Of a stretch of 49,105 bases of DNA, positions 26,107-33,801 are shown one piece after another. The first letter of the stretch is position 1, and each line of letters starts with the position of its first letter. Under the pieces are notes generated by a model. That model searched no databases, was not told the DNA's origin, and saw only the letters and a list, made by a program, of their open reading frames with translations. The translations under genes and the position numbers were made by a program. The DNA is from an uncultured Dehalococcoidia bacterium. Lineage in GTDB: Bacteria; Chloroflexota; Dehalococcoidia; Lucifugimonadales; Lucifugimonadaceae. Where the stretch lies: positions 1 through 49,105 of the forward strand of contig CAJWWK010000011.1 of assembly GCA_913048295.1 (NCBI GenBank), read 5' to 3'.

Positions 26107-27615
26107 TTAAAGCCCCTTTAATTCGAGCGTCGAAACTTCCCCAGAATTCGTGTTGATCACCCTGATGAGGTGATTATTGGTATCGGCAACGAATATGCGG
26201 TTTCCAACGATTGCAAGACCGGCCGGTTCGTTGAACTCCGCTTCGTCCACTGTCCCGTCGGCGCTGCCCTGTGTACCCGAGCCGGCGACGGTCTTGACCT
26301 GCTGCGACCCGATGGCGATCGATTTAATCTTCTTGTTGTAGGAGTCGGCAATATAGATCGTATCGTCCTGGACGACCAGTCCCTGCGGGTGCTGTAACAG
26401 GGCGTCTTTGCCGACCCCGTTGTGGTCCCCGAAATCGAACAGACCAGTGCCAATGAAAGTTACCACCCTGCCCTTTTCTGCCAGGGCTGCGACCCTAACA
26501 GAGCTGGTTTCGCTGTCGATGAAGAATACGGCGTTGTTCGATACTTCGACACCGTACGGTTGTGCGAGTCTCGCCTCCGGCTTTAGTCCATCGACGATAT
26601 CTTCGCCGCCATCGCCAGCGAAGGGTGCAACCATCATACTGTCGATATCCATCGACCAGAGTTGATGGAAACCTGCCATGGCTATGTAGAGGGTCCCCGC
26701 GTGGAGCGAGAGATCGTATGGGGAGTTGAGCGGCACTATCAGTGCAGCGCCGCCCTGGTGTCGGTACAGCGACTGCTCACCGGTACCGGCAATTGTGGTT
26801 GCAAGGCGTTTCGTCAGATCGACCCTGACGATGGTGTGGGTACCGGCATCGGCTACATACAGGACATCGCCATCGCAGACAGTCCCCTGGGGGTTGTCGA
26901 AGAGGGGTTGCCCGTACATGCGATCGGAAAACACGCCACGGCTGTCATCTTCAACAAGCGGAGATTTGCCGTTGCCGATAACGGTTTCAACGTTGCCTTC
27001 GAGGTCGGTGAGGATGAGTCGACAGTGATTTGAGTCCGAGACGACCAGCCGGTTACTGGAGGCATCGGCCGTTATTTTTCCGGGGTACGAAAGTGGCTGT
27101 TCTCCGATTGGTTCTGGCGACGTCTCAAACGCGCCCCTTTTGAAGAGTCCTGTCGGTTCGTACTCTGCGATCATTTCATCGAGCGCACCGGCCAGTGCTC
27201 CAACATCAAATTCACCTTCATGGCGGCCGATTACCTTGCCTGAGGGGCCAATAAATATGAGAGTGGGCCAAGCCCGGACTGCGTACGACTTCCATATCGC
27301 GAAATCTGCGTCGTTCACAACAGGATGGCCGATCCCGTAGCGCCTTACGGCCTCGCGCACATTTTCTGTCGACTTTTCGCTGTTGAACTTGGCCGAATGC
27401 ACTCCGACCACCGTCAGGACATCGGCGTACTTTTTCTCCAGCTTCCGCAACTGCGGAAGTACGTGCATGCAGTTAATTCAGCAGTAGGTCCAGAAGTGGA
27501 GGATTACGAGTCGGCCTTCGAGATCGGACATGCTGACCGGCGCGACGGCGTTGATCCACTCGAGTTTTTCGGGGAACCGTGGAGCGTGGATCGTTCCTAC
27601 GTATCGTTTCGCCAA
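26107..27615 (-). CDS. Thioredoxin-domain/NHL-repeat selenoprotein (NHLRC2-like), in-frame UGA read as selenocysteine
   Basis: The frame is open from TTG 27615 to the stop at 26107 except for one TGA at complement(27478-27480). If this is read as selenocysteine, the product has 502 residues. Residues 1-45 give KRYVGTIHAPRFPEKLEW and ILHFWTYC, then Sec46 and INCMHVLPQL. This is the NHLRC2 thioredoxin active site (C-C-I-N-C in cysteine homologues) with Sec at the second position, making a U-x-x-C redox pair. The rest of the thioredoxin fold reaches about residue 150 (AWPTLIFIGPSGKVIGRHEG). Residues 175-500 hold at least five NHL blades (LYVADAGTHTIVRV, IYIADSYNKKIKSI, IFVADTNNHLIRVI). Starting at the internal Met (27468) would delete the active site. 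A SECIS-like hairpin lies at 27442-27459. The gene is 44 nt after the PHP gene. Confidence 0.88.
27442..27459 (-). promoter_or_regulatory. Bacterial SECIS-like hairpin for UGA recoding
   Basis: On the minus strand CTTCCGC-AGTT-GCGGAAG forms a perfect 7-bp stem with a 4-nt loop inside the coding region. The stem begins 18 nt, and the loop 25 nt, downstream of the UGA at 27480-27478. The second loop base is G. This fits the general bacterial SECIS description: loop 16-37 nt from the UGA, stem of at least 4 bp, G among the first two loop bases. Confidence 0.82.
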
Positions 27616-27659
27616 TGTCTCGCTCTCCGGGCCGCTGCTCTGGTGATACTTAGAGAATT

Positions 27660-28589
27660 TTATTCAGACACGAACACGGGCTGAGTCCAGGCCTTCGTTC
27701 CTCTTGATGAGTAGACCGTCGCACGGACATAGCCGTCGAGACGGGTGGGCTTGTATGCGGCCGTGTTGCTGATCGTCTCGTAAAGCAGGCGACCGTTTGA
27801 ACCGGTAAACAGCGTCGTGTACTTTGCCTGTGTTCCATCGGCGTGAGTTTCGGGGTCTATTTCGATATTGATTTCGCGTGTGTTTGAAACCATGTCGCCG
27901 ATGGTCACACCTGTCGTCGCGTAGAAATCGCCTTGTTCCATCGCGTCGAGAACGTCCTGCTGGGTGAGCGAGGCCGACTTCACCTGCACCCATCCCCTGC
28001 CGGGGTTTGAACGGTCGTGACCGAATTCACCCGTGTAGTGATGCGCGTCGTCAACTGCGATGCCCCATACCCTCCGACCGTTGCTGAGCAGCCGGTCCCA
28101 GATTCCTTCGGTGCTGGCCCTGCCTCCGCCGCCGGTGCTATGCGTCTCGGGGTGACCGTTGAAAACTTCCATAAATTTGTAGCCTTCGACCTGCATCATT
28201 GCGCCGTGATCGAAAGCCCACCTGAAGTTCGGATGGTTGATGGCTGCCATTCCCCCGGCGTCGATAATTCGCTCGACGTTCTCCCGCATCGCGGTGACGA
28301 TGTCGGTCGAATCGGACGCTTCGACAAGTTCGGTGATCCCGTAGCCGTTGACGTGGACCGGCCCGCCGGCATCTCGAGAAGTCACCTCTTCGCCGCGAAC
28401 GAGCAGCGGCCACTTCGCCTTTTCTGCCGCGCTGCCCTCGAGGATCGTCAGGTGATTGTGATCGGACAGGCAGAGCCAATCGTAGCCGTGCTCGTGGTAC
28501 CACTCGGCGACGTGTTCGGGCGATTCGTCGCCGTCGCTGTTTGTCGTGTGCGTGTGAAGGTTGCCTTTGAGCCAGCTTTTTTGTGTCAT
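27660..28589 (-). CDS. PHP-domain metal-dependent phosphoesterase
   Basis: The 309-residue protein has the four PHP motifs: GNLHTHTTNSDGDESP near residues 9-24, LSDHNH near 41, the glutamate in RGEEVTS, and INHPNF near 115. WGIAVDDAHHY supplies a later His/Asp pair. PHP proteins bind two or three metal ions and hydrolyse phosphoesters; the substrate here is unknown. After about residue 205 the C-terminal part is a beta-rich domain. The gene is first in the minus-strand group leading into the selenoprotein and DUF255 genes, and is divergent from the DinB-like gene. Confidence 0.9.
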   Translation of the reverse strand: MTQKSWLKGNLHTHTTNSDGDESPEHVAEWYHEHGYDWLCLSDHNHLTILEGSAAEKAKWPLLVRGEEVTSRDAGGPVHVNGYGITELVEASDSTDIVTAMRENVERIIDAGGMAAINHPNFRWAFDHGAMMQVEGYKFMEVFNGHPETHSTGGGGRASTEGIWDRLLSNGRRVWGIAVDDAHHYTGEFGHDRSNPGRGWVQVKSASLTQQDVLDAMEQGDFYATTGVTIGDMVSNTREINIEIDPETHADGTQAKYTTLFTGSNGRLLYETISNTAAYKPTRLDGYVRATVYSSRGTKAWTQPVFVSE

Positions 28590-28627
28590 TCGCAGATGTT
28601 ACAGAGGTTTCCAAACGGCGGTAATCG

Positions 28628-28654
28628 TTGACAGCGGCCAAACTTGACTAGAGA
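28628..28654 (+). promoter_or_regulatory. Possible promoter of the DinB-like gene
   Basis: TTGACA (28628-28633) and TAGAGA (28649-28654) are 15 nt apart, slightly short. The -10 ends 8 nt before ATG 28663, so the transcript would be leaderless or nearly so. Confidence 0.4.
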
Positions 28655-28662
28655 CTCCGGCC

Positions 28663-29391
28663 ATGCCCTGTGAATTATCGAGTCCCAGCCCCGGTTACGG
28701 TTCGGCTCCGAGCCCACAGCTGCGCACTCTTTTCCCCGATTTCTGGCGACTGGACAGCCTGGTCCGTGCCGAGGTCGTAGAGTTGTCAGACGACGTGCTC
28801 GACTGGACGTCAAGCAGATGGGCATGGGCTGGCTGGTCGATAAGGCAGCAGGTGAGTCATGTGGCGTCGGTGCCTCTCAGGTGGTTGATATCCCGCTGGG
28901 GCGATCAGCTTTTCGGTGATGAATTCCCGATGCCAATGACGAGTGAACGGTTAGCAACATTCGATTCGGACGATCATGACAGGCGTCTTCACGATGGGGT
29001 CTTCTGGGAGGTCGAAGACGTTCTGGGCGCGCTGGAAGAAGCGATTGCGATTGCCCGGCAGTTGTTAGTCGCGAACACCATCGCCAGGGCGCGATCGATG
29101 CGGGTTCAGCGACCATTGACAGACCAGTGGGAGTTGATGCGTCGGGCGCACCCGGATGGCATTTCTGAAAATCCTGAGACGGGCGAGAGGACCGGGATGG
29201 ACCTGGTGGCGACGTTCAGGCATATTCAGTTCGAGATTTACACACATATTTTCAACATCCAGCGTTCGAAGATGGCACTGGGGATTTCACCTGTGGTGAG
29301 GCTGCCCAATGCCGGTTATCACACCGTCGCGGGTTGGGATTCCGGGTTACCGGAGTTTGGTGCGGCGGTCGCTGATCTATCCCGTATTTAG
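28663..29391 (+). CDS. DinB-like four-helix protein
   Basis: The 242-residue protein resembles the DinB/YfiT superfamily of putative metal-dependent enzymes. A leading helix (LDSLVRAEVVELSDDVLDW) precedes WSIRQQVSHVASVPLRWL, whose His is the usual first metal ligand. FRHIQFEIYTHIFNIQR near residues 186-202 gives a spaced pair of His residues as the other ligands. Known members use bacillithiol, mycothiol or other thiols as cofactors; nothing in the sequence identifies which. It is followed on the same strand by an NAD-dependent epimerase/dehydrogenase, 30 nt later. Confidence 0.6.
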   Translation: MPCELSSPSPGYGSAPSPQLRTLFPDFWRLDSLVRAEVVELSDDVLDWTSSRWAWAGWSIRQQVSHVASVPLRWLISRWGDQLFGDEFPMPMTSERLATFDSDDHDRRLHDGVFWEVEDVLGALEEAIAIARQLLVANTIARARSMRVQRPLTDQWELMRRAHPDGISENPETGERTGMDLVATFRHIQFEIYTHIFNIQRSKMALGISPVVRLPNAGYHTVAGWDSGLPEFGAAVADLSRI

Positions 29392-29421
29392 CCCCGTAAA
29401 AGGCGTAAGGAGCACACGCAA

Positions 29422-30336
29422 ATGGCAAAGCGAAAAGTACTGATGACCGGGGCGAGCGGGTACATAGCGTCGTTGATGCTGCCTGTGCTGCGAGACTATT
29501 TCGACCTGACGCTGGCCGATATTTCGGATACTGACCGGGACGGAAACCGGGTTGAAGGGGTCGAGATTGCAGATTTCATCGACCCTGATCGATCGAAGTA
29601 CAGGCACCTGTTTGAGGGTATCGACGGGGTCATTCACCTGGCGTTCAAGCCACATACGCCCCGGGGTGCTGAATATGAAAACCCTCCGATTGACCGCTTC
29701 ACGAACGAACATGAAAACGTCCAGATGGCGAACAACATCTATCGTTCGGCTTACGACGCAGGAGTTCGCCGGATGGCTATTGCGAGTTCGAATCACGCCG
29801 CGGACTGGTACGAGCATTCACTTATACACGAGCGTAAGTTCGACATGGTCCGTCCTACCGACTTTCCGGTTTCAGACAATTTTTACGGTTGGGCAAAGGC
29901 GGCGTATGAGCTGCTGGCCTGGCCTTATGCATGCGGTATTTTCGGGCGACAGCTTGAGACGGTGATGCTGAGGATCGGTTTCACCCGGCCGATCAACGTG
30001 GAAGAATATCTGTCCGATTCACCGATGACCGAGCAGACCGACAACGGGATTACCGAACTCAAACGCAACCTTGGCGCCTACATCAGCCCGCGCGACATTA
30101 CCCAGCTGTTCACGAAGGCGATCGAGGCACCGGACATCGGTAACGAACATGGCGTTCCGTTCGTTATCGCGTATGGCTGCAGCGACAATACGCGCCGGTT
30201 CTGGTCCCTCGAAACTGGGCGGAAGTACCTTGATTACCAGCCGCAGGACGACACGGAGATCATCTATTCAAAGGAAATCGCCCGCGTGCTTACGGGCGAA
30301 GGAACGAACGTACGCGGTGGGAAGGTCGGGACTTAA
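29422..30336 (+). CDS. NAD-dependent epimerase/dehydratase family protein (uronate-dehydrogenase-like)
   Basis: This extended short-chain dehydrogenase of 304 residues has the Rossmann motif TGASGYIASLML at the N-terminus, an acidic NAD-selecting segment (LADISDTDRDGN) and IHLAFKPH. The catalytic region has Ser in IASSNHAADWYE and Y-x-x-x-K in YGWAKAAYE. Overall it is nearest in style to uronate dehydrogenases and related sugar oxidoreductases. AAGGAG 8-9 nt upstream of the ATG supports the start. The substrate is unknown. It ends 31 nt before the convergent helicase gene. Confidence 0.85.
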   Translation: MAKRKVLMTGASGYIASLMLPVLRDYFDLTLADISDTDRDGNRVEGVEIADFIDPDRSKYRHLFEGIDGVIHLAFKPHTPRGAEYENPPIDRFTNEHENVQMANNIYRSAYDAGVRRMAIASSNHAADWYEHSLIHERKFDMVRPTDFPVSDNFYGWAKAAYELLAWPYACGIFGRQLETVMLRIGFTRPINVEEYLSDSPMTEQTDNGITELKRNLGAYISPRDITQLFTKAIEAPDIGNEHGVPFVIAYGCSDNTRRFWSLETGRKYLDYQPQDDTEIIYSKEIARVLTGEGTNVRGGKVGT

Positions 30337-30367
30337 ATAATACCGCGTCGGCGCTGTCGGACTGGTT

Positions 30368-32233
30368 CTAATAGAACGAGAATTTTTTGCGGATCATCTT
30401 GTCTGCGCCAATTTTAGCGACAATCTGGTCGTGCACATCGTAGTCCCATTCGCCGATAAAGCTGATAGCCGTGCCGCGTTTGCCCATGCGTGCGGTGCGC
30501 CCGATCCTGTGGACGTACTCTTCGACGCTCTCTGGCATGTCATAGTTGATGACATGTGAGATAGCCGGAATATCGAGCCCGCGGGCAGCAAGATTTGTGG
30601 CGACGAGCATTCGGAGACTGCCGTCCCTGAAGGCGTTCATCACCCGGTTGCGTTCAGATTGCGACATCCCGCCGTGGATGCCTTTCGCCGGGAAGCCCTC
30701 ACCGGCAAGACCCGCTGAAAGCCGATCGACACCGACCTGCATTTTTCTGAAAATCAGGACCTGGGAATCGGACGCAATATTGTCGAGCACCTCCATGATG
30801 CCATCGGCCTTGTCCTGCCCGGCAACATCGTAGAAAATCTGGTCGACCTCATCCACCGTCTCAAGGCCCTTGATGTCTGAGACAAGCTGTATCCAGCGTG
30901 GGTCTTTGAGGTACCGGCGAATGAGCCCTCGAATAAACCCGGGAATGGTCGCCGAGAAAAGTGCTGTCTGGCGCGAGTCGGGTGTGCGCTTGAGGATGAA
31001 CTCCATGTCGTCGGCGAATCCGATATCGAGCATCTCGTCGGCCTCATCAAGCACGGCCACGCGCACGTAACCCAGTTCCAGAATCCGGCGGTTCATCAGG
31101 TCTTTTATCCGACCTGGGGTACCGACGACGATCGCCATGCCCTGCTCCAGCGCCTTGATCTGCCGGGCGATCGGTTCTCCGCCATAGACGGCAACGACGC
31201 CGATGCCGCGCTTTCGTCCGATGAGGGCCAGTTCGCGCGTAACCTGCTGGGCCAGTTCCCGGGTGGGGACGAGTACGAGTCCTTCAACATCACGTGAACT
31301 CGGGTCTACGGACTCGCACATCGGTATTCCGAATGCGGCAGTCTTGCCTGATCCAGTGACGGCCTGTGCGACGACATCACGACCTTCCAGCATCCACGGA
31401 ATGGAAGCTTCCTGAATATCCGACGGCTGCACGTAGCCCATGTCGTGAAGAGATTCGACGATCGACTTGCTCAGTTCAATATCGCTCCACAATTCAGTGC
31501 CCTGCGAGTTCGTGGGTTCCGGTTGGACAGATGGAAGCGGTTGGTCGCTGGTTCGTCCTCGTTCGGCATTGCCGCGGTCGGAACGACGGCTAGTCGGCGT
31601 ACGTATGCCTATACCAGAAGAGCGAGCATCGCGGTTTCTCGAATCATCGTTTCGGGCGTTGTCCTGTCCTCGGTCGCGACCGTCGCCCCTGCCCCTATCG
31701 TCCCTCCGACGCCGTGACGCCCGTGCCGAAGAGGAGTTTTCATTCCGACCGTGTCGCCGTGAGTCTGGCCCCACCACTTGGTCGGGCCGGGTACGGCGTC
31801 GGCGATCGCGAGAATCTTCTTCGGATGATTCGGAGTCGCCACGGACCGAACCGCTCCGGGAATCGGAGGCATCGGGTGTGCGGTCGCCCCGAGCACGCCG
31901 CGACCCACGCCTGAGGCGTCTGCCGGATCCACCGTTGTTGCGGGATTCGCCGATCTTAGATCGGGCGGGTTCGGATGTATCGGGGGTGCGGCCTGCGACT
32001 TTGCGTTCGCTTTTTTGCGAATTCGGTTCGGCGATTGTCGCCTCGTCGTTATTTTTGCCGCGACCCATCAGGTTTTTGAGTCGACCTAGAGTGCCCAGTG
32101 TTCTGGTGCCCTTCTGGAAGGTAGGAATAATTGTCGTCGTTTTTTTCGTGTTTGTTCCTTTAAGTGTACGACTTCGCCACACAGTTACCACAGCGTGTGC
32201 ACCCACACATCGCAGTTCTCTGAAAATCCGCAC
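30368..32233 (-). CDS. DEAD-box RNA helicase with Arg/Asp/Ser-rich N-terminal extension
   Basis: This ATP-dependent RNA helicase has all core motifs: the Q-motif region (SIVESLHDMGYVQPSDIQEA), Walker A (AVTGSGKTAAF), LVPTRELAQQV, TPGRIKDL, DEAD in VLDEADEMLD, SAT in LFSATIP, VATNLAARGLDIPA and HRIGRTARMGKRG. The core starts near residue 250; the first 240 residues are low complexity with many Arg-Arg-Arg, Arg-Asp and Asp-Ser repeats, likely a disordered RNA-binding arm. Unlike most DEAD-box proteins the tail is not at the C-terminus. The longest frame starts at GTG 32233; ATG 32068 (MGRGKNNDE) is an alternative. Cold adaptation or ribosome assembly roles are common in the family. Confidence 0.9.
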   Translation of the reverse strand: MRIFRELRCVGAHAVVTVWRSRTLKGTNTKKTTTIIPTFQKGTRTLGTLGRLKNLMGRGKNNDEATIAEPNSQKSERKVAGRTPDTSEPARSKIGESRNNGGSGRRLRRGSRRARGDRTPDASDSRSGSVRGDSESSEEDSRDRRRRTRPDQVVGPDSRRHGRNENSSSARASRRRRDDRGRGDGRDRGQDNARNDDSRNRDARSSGIGIRTPTSRRSDRGNAERGRTSDQPLPSVQPEPTNSQGTELWSDIELSKSIVESLHDMGYVQPSDIQEASIPWMLEGRDVVAQAVTGSGKTAAFGIPMCESVDPSSRDVEGLVLVPTRELAQQVTRELALIGRKRGIGVVAVYGGEPIARQIKALEQGMAIVVGTPGRIKDLMNRRILELGYVRVAVLDEADEMLDIGFADDMEFILKRTPDSRQTALFSATIPGFIRGLIRRYLKDPRWIQLVSDIKGLETVDEVDQIFYDVAGQDKADGIMEVLDNIASDSQVLIFRKMQVGVDRLSAGLAGEGFPAKGIHGGMSQSERNRVMNAFRDGSLRMLVATNLAARGLDIPAISHVINYDMPESVEEYVHRIGRTARMGKRGTAISFIGEWDYDVHDQIVAKIGADKMIRKKFSFY

Positions 32234-32280
32234 TGCCGCAAACAGGTAGCTTCAGCACTTTTTCGTCTACTGTCAGACGC

Positions 32281-33585
32281 ATGAGAATCAGCCGTTTTAC
32301 CAGCCCGTCTTTTGAGCCAACCGATAATCGATATGGACGCCGTCTGGGCCTTTCAGTTCAGGGGTTCGCCCTGAGTTGGGGCGGGTATTCAGTGGTTGCT
32401 GCGCTCGGAATGGCGATCGTGCTGGCCCTGACACTGAACAACGCGGCAGGTGCGAGTTCGGCAAACTGGCCCCTGGCCGGATTTGCGCTGGCCCTGCTAG
32501 TTTGTGCTGTGATCGGTCTTGCCGTAGCGTCATCGAAGATCAGCGCAACGAGAAAAGAGAACGGTGTGCTCGAACAGCGTCTGGTTGCCGAGGCGCGCGC
32601 GAGCAGGGTGCTGGATGCGATCAGGTTGTTGGCTGGACCCGAATCACAGAGCGATTCAACGGGCGATGCATCCGGTGTTGACGCACGGCTTGCGGCGGCG
32701 GCTCGGATGGCGACGGGATACACCACGGCGGCCGTCTTCAAACTGATCGATGCACATGGCGTTTTTGTCCCATCGACATGGTCCAACTGGAGGCCGACGG
32801 GTGAGCTCGCCACGTCTGGCCAATCTGGCGAAGAGCTCGAGCCGGTCGACGGGCACACACCGGGTGCGAGGGCGGCGAGACAGGGCTCGGCAGTCGTGCT
32901 GTCGTCCACTGAAATCTGCGGCAACGGGCTTCCGGGGTGGGCCGAACGGGCGGGTTTCACACAGGGAATAGTGACTCCGATCATGCAGAGTCTCAACACC
33001 ATCGGCATCGTCTACGTGTTCAACAAATCATCGACACCACCGACTATTAACGAGATCGAACAACTGGAATTGGTCGTCGGTTTTGGATCGAATTTTTATG
33101 GGATATCCAGAACCGTTAAAAATAAATTATCCTGTCGGTCCACTTCAGTAGTCAGTGGCGGACCTTCATCGCAGCCATTCAGAGTCCCCGACGGACAGCC
33201 CGGGCGACGCAACTCCGGACTGACTGATGTCAACATGCCGAATTTCAGGCTCGATGCCGAATTGGAGAGGTTGGAATTGGACGGGATCTCGATCTCGATT
33301 TCCCCGACAGAATTCTTGCTGTTGCACACCCTGAGTTCATCGCCCGGTGTGCCGGTATCTTCAGCCGAGCTGGTAAACGCCTGCTGGGCCGCGAATGCAA
33401 AACCGGCCGAAAATGCGATCGATGTCGCAATATTTCGATTGAGACGTAAGTTGCAGGTAACGACTTTGGGCAAAGGATTGATTAAGACGGTGCGTGGCAG
33501 TGGTTACATGCTTGTCATACCTGTTACAGATCATCCGGGCGCCCGTCTGTCGGCCGTCAGCGCCGTACTACAGACGGCAGATTAA
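32281..33585 (+). CDS. Membrane-anchored GAF-winged-helix transcriptional regulator
   Basis: The 434-residue protein combines three parts that I have not seen described together. Two hydrophobic helices occupy about residues 36-85 (YSVVAALGMAIVLALTL; FALALLVCAVIGLAVA). A GAF-like sensor domain follows at about 100-275 (ARMATGYTTAAVFKLIDAHG, GFTQGIVTPIMQSLNTIGIV). The C-terminal winged helix at about 325-420 is of OmpR/PhoB type (ISPTEFLLLHTLSSSPG, AIDVAIFRLRRKLQ, LIKTVRGSGYML). There is no receiver domain, so it is a one-component, membrane-tethered regulator. The ligand and targets are unknown. It is divergent from the helicase gene and convergent with the FtsZ-like gene. Confidence 0.8.
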   Translation: MRISRFTSPSFEPTDNRYGRRLGLSVQGFALSWGGYSVVAALGMAIVLALTLNNAAGASSANWPLAGFALALLVCAVIGLAVASSKISATRKENGVLEQRLVAEARASRVLDAIRLLAGPESQSDSTGDASGVDARLAAAARMATGYTTAAVFKLIDAHGVFVPSTWSNWRPTGELATSGQSGEELEPVDGHTPGARAARQGSAVVLSSTEICGNGLPGWAERAGFTQGIVTPIMQSLNTIGIVYVFNKSSTPPTINEIEQLELVVGFGSNFYGISRTVKNKLSCRSTSVVSGGPSSQPFRVPDGQPGRRNSGLTDVNMPNFRLDAELERLELDGISISISPTEFLLLHTLSSSPGVPVSSAELVNACWAANAKPAENAIDVAIFRLRRKLQVTTLGKGLIKTVRGSGYMLVIPVTDHPGARLSAVSAVLQTAD

Positions 33586-33690
33586 GTTGACCGGGTTCGC
33601 AATTCGGAGGGCGTTCTTCGTTGGCCCCGGTTATCGATCACCGAGTCGCTCCCACCCTTGACCCCTTTCATACGAGCGAGAGGAGCCAAA

Positions 33691-33727
33691 GCAAACGCCG
33701 CACCGAGGCGTTTGGTGCGGCGTTTGC
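33691..33727. repeat. 14-bp perfect inverted repeat between convergent genes
   Basis: GCAAACGCCGCACC (33691-33704) and GGTGCGGCGTTTGC (33714-33727) flank a 9-nt loop. It lies between the convergent regulator and FtsZ-like genes and could terminate both, but no T-tract follows on either strand. Confidence 0.65.
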
Positions 33728-33801
33728 GCCTGCCGGTCAAACGACCGGGTCCGCCAGTAAATTGTTTGAGGTTTTTCCTGAACTCTGCAGCCAGGACGAA
33801 G

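Noticed and set aside
27478-27480. TGA in the thioredoxin/NHL gene as an ordinary nonsense mutation or gene end
   Set aside because: It falls exactly on a redox cysteine position, the frame is otherwise intact over 503 codons, and a SECIS-like hairpin follows at the right distance.
31467-32249. 260-codon plus-strand frame opposite the helicase N-terminus
   Set aside because: The Arg/Ser-rich composition is the complement of the helicase's low-complexity arm; no domain is present.
33691-33727. Inverted repeat as an insertion-sequence end
   Set aside because: No transposase, target duplication or second copy is visible in the window.
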